From Entamoeba histolytica HM-1:IMSS (lineage: Eukaryota; Evosea; Mastigamoebida; Endamoebidae), in the NCBI RefSeq assembly GCF_000208925.1, contig NW_001915118.1:1-21775 (forward strand): 21,775 bases of DNA, given 5' to 3'. Made by a program: the position numbers and the translations under genes. Below, piece after piece: positions 9,493 through 17,766 of the stretch (position 1 is its first letter; each line of letters begins with the position of its first letter). The notes under the pieces are model-generated. The model had not been told where the DNA came from. It was given only the letters and a program-made list of their open reading frames with translations, and did not search any database.

Positions 9493-10695
9493 ATGTTTCA
9501 ATCGACGAATATTTCATCTAAAGTAGAAACCTTACAACAAGAAGTTGATTATTTGAAAGATGATATACATGAACACGTAAACCTACAAAATGAAAAGTTT
9601 AATATTGTAGAAAATATATGCAATAGACGATTTGAAGAATTAAAAAATACATACAATAGACGATTTGAAGAATTAAAAACTGTGTATAATAACCGAATTA
9701 ATAAATTAGAAAGTCAAATAGAAAAATGTATTTCTAGACAAATGTTATATTCACAAAACAAAATTACTGAATACATAAATAAGATTATAGGAGAAATGAA
9801 AATGTCAAATGGGTCAAATGAAATGGCTACTAATAAAACAATAGAAACAATGATAGAAAAAGTAAAAAATGAAAATAAACAATTATCTATTCAGATGAAT
9901 GAAAATACAAGTCAAATTGAAACAAATACAGCAAATATTTTCATACATTCAATAGAGATAGAAGATATTTTAAAGAGTATTCAAACACAAAATGTAAATG
10001 AAAAATTGATTAAAGAATTGATAGAAGAAAAATTGAATCAAGAACGTTTAATGCTCATGGAAAAAGAACAAAAAATACATCAAGAAAAAGAAAAATTAGA
10101 AAACACAAGTTCCAATTTAATTGAAATAACAAATGAAGTAGAAAATATTCAAAAAACTTATAATTCAACAGAAAAACAACCTGAAGTACCTTTCGTAAAA
10201 TCTGAAATTCAACAACTTGAAGAATGGACAAATAGAAAAGTAGGAAATATAATATTTGATTCAGATATTGATAATTGGAATATTGATACATCAGTATTTG
10301 ATCAAAAAATAATGAATAAAGAACATATAATAATTATTATTGAAGATGAAGAAGGAAATAAATTTGGAGGATATGTTAATTCTAAAATTGATGAAGTTGA
10401 CAACCATATATATGATTCAAAATTATTCGTATTTTCATTAGAGTCAAATGGAAGAATGAAAAGAATGATGAAATTTGATATTGAACAACCAGAATATGCA
10501 TTTATTTTATATGGACAATCAAGGAATAGTTGGTTGTGTAAATTTGGAAGTAATGATATTTGGGTTTTTAAAGAAAATAATAAAGGACAATCATCTTGTC
10601 GTCAGTCTTCATTTGAATATAAAGGAATTGAAAATGCACTTTGCGGAGGAGATAAGTTCACACCAAAAAGAATTGTTGTAATTCAAATGAAATAA
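9493..10695 (+). CDS. Coiled-coil protein with C-terminal TLDc domain
   Basis: The 400-residue protein has a long N-terminal helical region (about 8-225) rich in Glu, Lys, Asn and Gln with heptad- and hendecad-like spacing, and a C-terminal TLDc domain (about 243-399). The TLDc part shows EEWTNRKVGNIIFDSDID, the GNKFGGYVNSKI strand pair (288-299), FVFSLESNG (312-320), FGSNDIWVF (351-359) and the closing CGGDKFTPKRIVVIQ (384-398), all in family order. An 11-residue unit NRRFEELKNTY (44-54) is repeated at once (55-65) inside the coiled coil. Such proteins form a large family in Entamoeba and their function is mostly unknown; oligomerisation through the coiled coil is likely. The ATG at 9493 is preceded by clear core promoter motifs. 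The TLDc domain is closer to the canonical pattern than that of the 4842-6263 gene. Confidence 0.88.
   Translation: MFQSTNISSKVETLQQEVDYLKDDIHEHVNLQNEKFNIVENICNRRFEELKNTYNRRFEELKTVYNNRINKLESQIEKCISRQMLYSQNKITEYINKIIGEMKMSNGSNEMATNKTIETMIEKVKNENKQLSIQMNENTSQIETNTANIFIHSIEIEDILKSIQTQNVNEKLIKELIEEKLNQERLMLMEKEQKIHQEKEKLENTSSNLIEITNEVENIQKTYNSTEKQPEVPFVKSEIQQLEEWTNRKVGNIIFDSDIDNWNIDTSVFDQKIMNKEHIIIIIEDEEGNKFGGYVNSKIDEVDNHIYDSKLFVFSLESNGRMKRMMKFDIEQPEYAFILYGQSRNSWLCKFGSNDIWVFKENNKGQSSCRQSSFEYKGIENALCGGDKFTPKRIVVIQMK
9622..9687 (+). repeat. Two tandem 33-bp units inside the coiled-coil region
   Basis: The unit beginning AATAGACGATTTGAAGAATT occurs at 9622 and again at 9655, period 33 bp. It encodes the 11-residue NRRFEELK(N/T)xY twice, and a third, weaker NNRINKLE unit follows. 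An 11-residue period is compatible with a hendecad coiled coil, so the duplication does not disturb the helix. Confidence 0.8.
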
Positions 10696-13010
10696 TTTTT
10701 ATTATTTTTGTTTTAATTAAAAATAACCAGTGATATTATTAACCTCCAACAACGGTATTAAAGAAACTAAAAAGACTATTTTCATTGCTTCAAATAAGGA
10801 GTTTGAATTAAATAACTGAAATAATAAATTGTATTTTATTAGTAAATAATTATTGATATAAAATGTATAAAATAATACATTTAAAATAACTGTTAAAGAT
10901 ATTATAGTGCATTAAAAACTATTTTTTTTTTATTTGATTAAATTCTTTATTCAAACTTCTTTATAAAAAATAAAATATGTTGATTAATTAAATACTAAAA
11001 ATTTAACAATAAAGATTTAATATAGTGTGTTTAACATTCCCAATACAAAAAATGAGTTTATGAGTAGATTAAAATCAAGACAAATATTTTTCAATTTAAT
11101 GATTCAATCATAATATACGTAGCTATTTGAAAGAATAATTATTTTTTTACAACTGAACATATAAAAGATAAAATAGTACTATTCACTATAGAAAAATAAT
11201 TCAATTGATATCATTTTTGCCTGATAACCAAAAAATAGTACAAGTTCTTTTATCATTGATTGATTCAACTTATGTAAAAAATTAAAACAATTCATTATTT
11301 TTAACATAAATATTTCTTGTTATGCATAGTATCAATAATTAATAATAGTATTACAGGTGATAATTAGTAATTTTATTATTCTTATAATAATAATCACTAT
11401 AAAATGTGAATATTTAATTCATTACTCAAAAAATACCCTTTATTATACTTCTATAGTTTAACTTTGTCACCGAATTACACACTTCTAATAAAGAATTGAA
11501 TAACAAACGTTAGTTTATGTATAAAAATACTAATAATAACTATTTCATATTAAGTAATGAAAAATACAAAATATACGGCTGGTAAGTATTTTTTTTTTTT
11601 GATTATTTCATTTGTAACTCTTTCATTTTACTGTTTTTATCAATTTATGAATTTTATCATAATAGAATATTAAATTTTCGTTGAGATTAAACAAATTGAA
11701 TATATATTTTGATGCTCAATACCTTGTTCTTATTTATTAATTTAAATAACAAATATTACCATTACATGGTAAGTTGTAATAAACAATTACAACTAAAATC
11801 TATGCAGATAACAAAAAAATGAAATTATTATCATATGTAATTTCAATAAATTACTAACTATAAAATAAAATAATACTTCTAGATGAAAGTATATAACCAT
11901 GTTTAAACCTTTGTTCTTCGTGAAAATAGAGTTTTTAAGTCTTTTTTGAATAAAAATATGGATTGTGATTATGAACATTCAGTCCAATAGTCATGGACCA
12001 TTTAACAAATAAATTAAATAATAAACATTTGCTATATGCATCAAAATGAATATCACTGAAAAATAGTTTTTTAAAATGACTTTTATGTGTATAAGAGATT
12101 AATAACTTTTCATTAAATGAACATTATAAATATAGAATAAGAAGTAAAATCTCATCCATATACTACATCTCTGGAATAAAAACTTTTTTAATACTATTGT
12201 TTGTCTAAATATTATACTATTATAATAAATGGACAAGTATTTTTAACATCATTATGCTTCATTAATATGCCTTAACTTTTTTTTAGACATAGAGTCTATT
12301 TTTTTCAATTATTGAACGAATGGAAGAACCTCTTCAACAATAATATCTAATCTTATTTCTTAATAATTTTTTAAATAAATAATAATAGAACTAATATGAA
12401 GAAAGTATAAACTTATATAAAAATGAATGGATGTCTATTCGATGAGTTTAATTTCATATAAATACATAACTTCAATGATAAGAAATACTTTATTATTAAT
12501 TGAACAGAACCAAATTTCAACAATTGAATGGAAAATACTTTAAATACTAAAAATAATGTTTATAATAAAAATAAAAGTTAGAAGAAAAAGATAGATCCAA
12601 TGACATATATAAGAATAATATTACTCTTTAAATTATTTTTATATATTTATTCCTTATTTTATTAAAGACAAAAGAATAAATAATGAATTAAAGATAATTT
12701 GTCTAATTAAATTATAAAGTATTTATCTGACTTGTATATCATTTGAGGCAATAGTCTTTTTTTTAAAATAACATTTATAAAACGTGAAAATACAATGGAC
12801 AAAATAAAATAGTCAATTCTAATATTTATTTGTTAACCTAAACTATCATCTTTGAATTGAAAAACTAAATCTGCAATCAACAAATGAATAAAAATACTAA
12901 ACACTGATTGAAAGTCATTTAGATTACTTCATCTTTTTTCGTTTCGCTTCTGAATCTTTCTTTTATTCCTTTCTTCTCTTCTATTGATTTTTGTTTATTT
13001 TTATTTTGTT
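10696..13010. other. 2.3-kb gene desert with a cluster of small hairpins
   Basis: No coding region is supportable; stops are dense in all frames and the only open frame above 60 codons (11793-11978, minus) has no recognisable content. Between 11756 and 11998 several perfect inverted repeats follow one another (listed separately). A pyrimidine-rich tract at about 12930-13010 precedes the alpha-kinase promoter. No transposon coding sequence is recognisable. Confidence 0.5.
11756..11845. repeat. Three consecutive perfect hairpins
   Basis: The sequence shows TTACCAT/ATGGTAA (arms 11756-11762 and 11766-11772, 3-base loop), then AGTTGTAAT/ATTACAACT (11772-11780 and 11786-11794, 5-base loop), then TGAAATTA/TAATTTCA (11820-11827 and 11838-11845, 10-base loop). 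The first two are directly abutting. They may be a structured RNA or mobile-element debris; in DNA this rich in A and T chance also remains possible. Confidence 0.4.
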
Positions 13011-13044
13011 ATATAAAACTAATATTCTTAAAAAAAGAACTTAA
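13011..13044 (+). promoter_or_regulatory. Core promoter of the alpha-kinase gene
   Basis: ATATAAAACT (13011-13020) is TATA-like, and AAGAACTTAA (13035-13044) is a GAAC-type element 26-35 bp upstream of the ATG. The same ten bases occur upstream of two minus-strand genes in this window. The promoter is preceded by about 80 bp of pyrimidine-rich DNA. Confidence 0.5.
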
Positions 13045-13049
13045 AAACA

Positions 13050-13070
13050 ATGAAGAGCAAAAAGCGATAA
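13050..13070 (+). other. Possible 6-codon upstream ORF overlapping the alpha-kinase start
   Basis: ATG at 13050-13052 opens a six-codon frame (MKSKKR) whose TAA at 13068-13070 shares its last A with the main ATG at 13070-13072, forming TAATG. It would matter only if transcription starts upstream of 13050. Entamoeba leaders are typically only 5-20 nt, so the frame may or may not be in the mRNA. Confidence 0.3.
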
Positions 13071-14389
13071 TGTCACGAGATATGATGGTAGATCCATTAC
13101 TTTCTGAAAAAGAACCACAATACCAAACTCAAGTGAGTGGATATATCATTACTGTTCCTAATGAAACTACACAAATTCGAAAATTCCTTGCATCAAATCA
13201 ACGAATAAATCAATTCTTATTTCAGCATAGTACATTTAGGGTTGAATTAGCCCCATTTGCAAAAGGAGGAGAACGTCTTGCTTTTCGTGCAATAAATGGA
13301 CGTGGAGACAGAATTGTTCTTAAACGATTTTTCCAACAAAGACCGCTTACAATGTTATTAGAAACAATTGAACGACAATTAATTTGTATTTATTTAGCAA
13401 ATATATTCAATAAATTAAACGTGTCACCAAATAAACTTCATTTCCTTCCAAATTATTTATTTATTCCAAGTCCAACAAAAGATTTAGATGGTAAAATTTT
13501 AACTCTTGAACAAACTGAACAAGCCGTTGCTGCTACATGTAGAACACCTAATTTTGTAGAACCTTATCTTAGTGGGTATTTTATCAAATATATTGACAAC
13601 AATGGATGGATTAATGAATCTGAATTTCATTCGACATTACACGCATTTGCCCATTGGACATGGGTTCATACAAAAGGGGCATTATTGATATGTGATATTC
13701 AAGGTGTTAACGCCAATAATAAATTTTATCTTACTGATCCAGCATTACATCATATAGATCAAAATAAGTTTATATATTCAGAAACAAATCTTGGTGAAGT
13801 AGGAATTTCTCAATTTTTTAGAACTCATCAATGTAATGCAATTTGTCAAGGATTACATTTACCAAAACATAAAGAACAAGTATTGCCAGACACTACAAAA
13901 GGTACTACAATTAACCCCAATGTTGATGCACGAATAAAACAATTTTATCAACATTCTCATCAACAAAATACTCCAATTCCACCTTCAAAACCATCAAATT
14001 TATTATTATTAATTAATAAATTATTATTTGCTCCAACGATTGGTAAATGCGTTGCTTTATTTCCATTTACTGCAAGTTCTGAAAGAGAAATGTCTCTTAG
14101 AGTTGATGATGTAATAGAAATATTATATAAATCGGATGGTTGGTGGATTGGTAAAAAAGGAGGTGTTCCAGGAATTTTTCCATCTAATTTTGTTCAAGAA
14201 TTATTAGAAAAATTTTTGTTTGTAGCAATTGAAGATTTTTCTGGAACAAAAGGAATGTTATCTCTAATAAAAGGAGATCGTATTTATCTTCTTGCAAAAT
14301 CTGGTAATTTGTATAAAGCAGTAAAAGGACCTCATGTTGGATTTATTCCAAAAACAATCTGTGCAAAAGTACAAACTGTTACAATGTAA
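13070..14389 (+). CDS. Atypical alpha-kinase with two C-terminal SH3 domains
   Basis: The 439-residue protein is an alpha-kinase of the MHCK/eEF2K/TRPM7 fold followed by two SH3 domains. Visible kinase landmarks are APFAKGGER (61-69), IVLKRF with ATP-site Lys85, FVEPYL with Glu164, AFAHWTWVH (192-200), the catalytic ICDIQG with Asp209 and Gln211, LTDPAL with Asp223, the glycine-rich NLGEVGI (240-246), and the structural zinc site THQCNAIC (His253, Cys255, Cys259, with His195 the probable fourth ligand). A Pro-containing linker follows (about 299-310). SH3-1 (about 326-377) has ALFPF, DGWWIG and GIFPSNFV; SH3-2 (about 382-435) has AIEDF and GFIPK but lacks the paired Trp. The layout resembles E. 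histolytica EhAK1, described as an actin-phosphorylating kinase in phagocytosis. Orthology is inferred. It ends 25 bp from the convergent neighbour. Confidence 0.88.
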   Translation: MSRDMMVDPLLSEKEPQYQTQVSGYIITVPNETTQIRKFLASNQRINQFLFQHSTFRVELAPFAKGGERLAFRAINGRGDRIVLKRFFQQRPLTMLLETIERQLICIYLANIFNKLNVSPNKLHFLPNYLFIPSPTKDLDGKILTLEQTEQAVAATCRTPNFVEPYLSGYFIKYIDNNGWINESEFHSTLHAFAHWTWVHTKGALLICDIQGVNANNKFYLTDPALHHIDQNKFIYSETNLGEVGISQFFRTHQCNAICQGLHLPKHKEQVLPDTTKGTTINPNVDARIKQFYQHSHQQNTPIPPSKPSNLLLLINKLLFAPTIGKCVALFPFTASSEREMSLRVDDVIEILYKSDGWWIGKKGGVPGIFPSNFVQELLEKFLFVAIEDFSGTKGMLSLIKGDRIYLLAKSGNLYKAVKGPHVGFIPKTICAKVQTVTM

Positions 14390-14414
14390 AAATTATTTTA
14401 AATTGATATTCTTT

Positions 14415-15152
14415 TCATTTATATTCTTCTTCATTACAAGATTCTATAGTTTTATCTAATTCATGAATAAGAATTTTAATTGTTTTCAATTCTTTTTTAT
14501 CTGCATTTAATTTCATTAATTTATATTCTTTTATAGTATCAAACCCAATTTCAGTTCCTGGAAAATGATATTTATTTTGTGTTGGTCTTAATTGAATTTT
14601 ATTCTTAGGTATATTTTGTTTCATTAATATAGGTGGAACTTCATTTGAAACAAAAGTAATTGTATTGTTTGATGTTCTTAAATCAAGAATATCCTTTTTA
14701 GGATCTGTATTAGGAGGTACTTCATTTTCATTTAATTTTTTTGAATTTGTTATTATTCCATCAATAATAGGATTTTCTTCTGTTTGTCTTTTCTCTAATT
14801 CAGTAACAACATATTCTATTTGTTGTCTAATTTCTTCATCTGCTGAAAGAAATTCTTTTTTCTTTAATTTTGAAGATAATAATAATTTCTTTGATACATT
14901 AATTGGTTTTTTATCTTCTTCTTTATCTTCTACTTTTGGTTTTCTTGAATATTTAATAATACCTTTCTTTTTTACATCTTTTTTATTTTCTTGTTCTTTT
15001 GTTTTTGTCATTAAAATATCCTCCTCTTCAAAAAATATCTCATCCTCATGAGTATTTGAATCTTCATTCCACATAATTGGTATTTCCAATTTATATTTAA
15101 TTCTATCCATTAAATTAATAGGTGTATGAATAGATGATGACTTATCACACAT
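14415..15152 (-). CDS. Lysine- and glutamate-rich protein of unknown function
   Basis: I do not recognise this 245-residue product. The start chosen is the ATG at 15150-15152; an open frame extends 28 codons further to 15236 but begins with TTG. The protein is hydrophilic, with an acidic patch (EDEIFFEEEDIL), a Lys-rich stretch (KDVKKKGIIKYSRKPK), a likely helical segment (SADEEIRQQIEYVVTELEKR) and a C-terminal helix (KEYKLMKLNADKKELKTIKI). NEVPP occurs once and SNEVPPI again further on. No signal peptide, membrane segment or enzyme motif is visible. The sequence pattern (disordered, charged, short helices) would suit a nuclear or RNA-associated factor, but this is a guess. It sits 94 bp downstream of the ankyrin gene on the same strand and converges on the alpha-kinase. 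Confidence 0.65.
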   Translation of the reverse strand: MCDKSSSIHTPINLMDRIKYKLEIPIMWNEDSNTHEDEIFFEEEDILMTKTKEQENKKDVKKKGIIKYSRKPKVEDKEEDKKPINVSKKLLLSSKLKKKEFLSADEEIRQQIEYVVTELEKRQTEENPIIDGIITNSKKLNENEVPPNTDPKKDILDLRTSNNTITFVSNEVPPILMKQNIPKNKIQLRPTQNKYHFPGTEIGFDTIKEYKLMKLNADKKELKTIKILIHELDKTIESCNEEEYK

Positions 15153-15246
15153 GTTTCTAAAACTAACAATATTACAACAATTTTTTATAGTAATTTTTTT
15201 TGTTTTTATTTTTTGTTCAAATAATATTAATAACAAAAAAACTATT

Positions 15247-17248
15247 TTAATTAAACCATTCTTTACTTAACCATTGTTCTAATTTAGAAAATCTCATCTT
15301 TTGTACTATTTTCTTCAAATTTTCTTCATTTGTATTATGAATCATTGGTGAAAATCTTAAAAATCTATCTCCAAGAATTGTTGAACAAAAAATCGATGAC
15401 TGTTTAATTTGACCTTCAAAATTTTGAAATTCTTTTAATGAGAACCAATCATTCAAAAAGAAATCAGGATAACTTTCACCATCTTCTGAATGTTCAAATC
15501 CATTTGAAAATGAAAGTACAACACAATCTTCTTTTCTAATTCCTGTTTTAAGTGCATCCATTAATGCATAATTAGAAGGATTTGGTTGAATTACCATTCC
15601 TGAAATACAATTACCATAAGGTTTAAAAAGAAATGGAAGTGAACAAGACTTCATAATTACTTCATTAGCTCTTTCACTTCCATCTGCAATAACAAAAGAA
15701 TTAGAAAGTTTTTGGTAATACGTAAAAAATTTTCTTGGAAATTCAGAAAGGGATTGATTAGAAAATAAAGATGAGCATGCAATATCATAATAACGATTAG
15801 TATATTTAGTTGATGAATTGAATCGTCGTTTTTTTGAGACTCTAGTGTATTTTTCTATTATAGGAAAAACCTTTTCTAAAAAATCTAAAGATAAACCTTT
15901 TGCAATTGAACCAGCAATAAATGCTGATATTCCAACTCCTGCAATTACATTACATTTAGCAATGAACATTGGAAATTTTTGTATTAATTTTTGTAATATA
16001 TAAATTTGAAGAATTGGATTATCTGAAAAACCATCTAATGATAATATTCTATATTTTTGATTTGGGACATAAGTTAATGAAGTATCCATTACTAATGTAT
16101 CAATAGGATATAAATTGCATAATTCTTGAATTAGTATTTCTAGTTTTTTTTCCCTATACTCTTTTGTACCTAAATATAATACATTCTTTATTATTTTTTG
16201 GGGATTTAATGATATTCCTAATTTTGTTTCTTCTTTACTATCATTATTTGTTTCTTCTTCTTTTATTTCTTCTTTACTATCATTATTTGTTTCTTCTTCT
16301 TTTGTTTCTTCAATTTGAAACATTCTTTCTTCAATAATTGAGCTTATATCATCTTCAAAGTCTTGGTCAGACTCAATCTCCTCTATTTCTTTTAACTCTT
16401 CTTTTTGAACGGGTTGAACAAGTTTTGTTTCTTCTTCTGGTTTTATTATTTCTTTTATTTGTAATGTACTTTTTATTGATTTTGTTATTTTTTGTGTAAA
16501 ACTCTCTTTTTCTTCATCAAGTTTAGTTATTTTTGGTGTGTAATTATTAATCAACGCTAGAACTTCTCTTGATTTTACTGATTCAATAGCATAATTACTT
16601 GGTGTTTTTTCATTCTTTGTTTCAATATCTGTACAAGCTCCATTTTTTAATAATAATTCTACATTATCAATTATTCCACATAAACATGCAAGATGAAGTG
16701 GAGTTTCTCCATAGTTATTTTGTGTATTTAAAAGTGATGGTTGTAAATTAATAATTTTTTGCATAAGAATTAACATATCTCCACCACTTCTTTTTGAAAT
16801 TGCATGAAGTAAAGAATTCCCTCTTCCATTGATAACAAGAAGGTTTGTTCCTTTATTAATTAAGATTTGAGTGATATTGTCTTGTCTTGCTTCAATAGCA
16901 GTATAAATAAGAGTAGAACCAATTACATTTTTTGTTTCGATTTTTTTAGGGAATAATTCCAGTAAATAAACAAGTATCTTTTCATAACTAAATGATATTA
17001 AGTAAACTTAAAAGACATTAAACACAAATGTTATTCACAAACCCCATTGCAACAACACAATGAATAAATTTTGGAAACATTTCACTTAATTCTAACCAAT
17101 TTTCAATATGTAATGTTTTTAAATCTGTCAAAACTTCATCTTCAAAACCATTTATCAACTTATCTTGCATTAAAATAATTTTACCTTCATTCTTTTCTTC
17201 TAAATCAAAAAGAGTTTCTTCTTCATGAGGTAATACTTGTAAACTCAT
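15247..17248 (-). CDS. Ankyrin-repeat protein with degenerate patatin-like domain (two exons)
   Basis: Exon 1 is 17248-17043 and exon 2 is 16987-15247, joined over a 55-bp intron to give 648 residues. The join is supported because it keeps frame and restores an ankyrin repeat across the junction (CVVAMG then YEKILVYLLELFP). Ankyrin-like repeats fill about 40-220, including the canonical YGETPLHLACLCG. A charged linker with a 13-residue tandem repeat follows, then a patatin-like region (about 380-600) starting at YRILSLDG, similar to iPLA2-type proteins. Catalytic features are lost: the oxyanion loop DGGGxRG reads DGFSDNP, the nucleophile elbow GTSTG reads GVGIS (419-423) with Gly where Ser belongs, and the catalytic DGG/A reads SGM (531-533). 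It is probably a non-catalytic lipid- or protein-binding relative. The ATG at 17248 has a GAAC element 14-23 bp upstream. Confidence 0.8.
16231..16308 (-). repeat. 39-bp tandem repeat, two copies
   Basis: The plus-strand string TTCTTTACTATCATTATTTG occurs at 16231 and again at 16270, period 39 bp. On the coding (minus) strand it encodes the 13-residue unit EEETNNDSKEEIK twice, in the acidic linker between the ankyrin and patatin-like parts. The copies differ by one or two bases, so the duplication is fairly recent and may vary in copy number between strains. Confidence 0.85.
16988..17042 (-). other. 55-bp intron of the ankyrin/patatin gene
   Basis: On the minus strand the intron begins GTTTGT (17042-17037) and ends ATTTAG (TAG at 16990-16988). 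It interrupts a Gly codon (GG before, T after). Removing it joins 206 nt to 1741 nt, a total divisible by three, and continues the ankyrin pattern. Without splicing, translation stops at 17018-17020. Confidence 0.85.
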
Positions 17249-17261
17249 TAATTCAATTGAA

Positions 17262-17271
17262 TTAAGTTCTT
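17262..17271 (-). promoter_or_regulatory. GAAC-type element upstream of the ankyrin/patatin gene
   Basis: AAGAACTTAA on the minus strand, 14-23 bp upstream of the ATG. It is identical to the elements upstream of the alpha-kinase and the thioredoxin-like gene. The assignment is by motif and position only. Confidence 0.45.
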
Positions 17272-17309
17272 ATTAACCCCAAAAAAAAATAATGAAAAAA
17301 GAAATTAAA

Positions 17310-17729
17310 TTAAGCAAGATAATCAGAAAGGAATTTATCCATATCTTTATATGTTCTTTCTTTTTCATATTCACTAATTAAAGATGTACCATCAAATAAC
17401 TTTAATGTAGGGAAACCTTCAATTCCCATCTTTTCACAATAACCATTATATTTATCACAATCAATTTGACAAACTGTAACTTTTGTTCCTTTATATTTTC
17501 TGAATAATTTTTTATAATCATAAGACATCATCTTACAAAAACCACACCATGGTGCATAATATCTCTACTTTTTAATACTTATTTTTTTTTATGTTTATTC
17601 ATTTATATAACAAACAACAAAAAATTTACCACCTTTCTTTTGCTCTCTCTCTAATTGTTGTGGAGATACATTAAATGAAGCAGAAACAAAAATAATCATC
17701 AAAAATAATAACATATAATTGAATTGCAT
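17310..17729 (-). CDS. Secreted single-domain thioredoxin/PDI-like protein (two exons)
   Basis: Exon 1 is 17729-17616 and exon 2 is 17564-17310, giving 122 residues. Exon 1 encodes a signal peptide (hydrophobic MLLFLMIIFVSAS after MQFNY) and a short lead-in. The thioredoxin fold starts at KFFV, and the junction restores FFVRYYAPWCGFCK. The active site is CGFC (Cys45, Cys48), differing from CGHC of PDI and CGPC of thioredoxin. The cis-Pro loop GFPTL is present (Pro90). The segment VCQIDCDKYNGYC adds three cysteines (70, 74, 81), and its IDCD part is typical of PDI domains. No KDEL-type retention signal ends the protein (it ends SDYLA), so it may leave the ER or be held by partners. Predicted role: disulfide formation or exchange in the secretory pathway. 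Its neighbour PIG-A is also an ER gene. Confidence 0.88.
17565..17615 (-). other. 51-bp intron of the thioredoxin-like gene
   Basis: It begins GTTTGT (17615-17610) and ends AAGTAG (TAG at 17567-17565) on the minus strand. It falls between whole codons (GTT and AGA). Removing it joins the signal-peptide exon (114 nt) to the CGFC exon (255 nt) in frame. Confidence 0.88.
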
Positions 17730-17756
17730 AAAACTACCTTAAAAAAATATATTTTT

Positions 17757-17766
17757 TTAAGTTCTT
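17757..17766 (-). promoter_or_regulatory. GAAC-type element upstream of the thioredoxin-like gene
   Basis: AAGAACTTAA on the minus strand, 28-37 bp upstream of the ATG, inside an A-rich context and followed by AAAATATATTTTTTT. The same ten bases occur at two other starts in the window. Confidence 0.45.

Noticed and set aside
14665..15051. Ser/Phe-rich plus-strand frame of 128 codons
   Set aside because: It is the complement of the Lys/Glu-rich orphan gene; the composition is explained by that.
15153..15236. N-terminal extension of the orphan charged protein
   Set aside because: The extension begins with TTG and would leave only 10 bp to the upstream stop. The in-frame ATG at 15152 leaves a normal 94-bp gap.
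15153..15246. Orphan protein as a last exon of the ankyrin/patatin gene
   Set aside because: The ankyrin gene ends in its own stop at 15247 after a complete patatin-like region, and I see no good GTTTGT-type donor that would join the two in frame.
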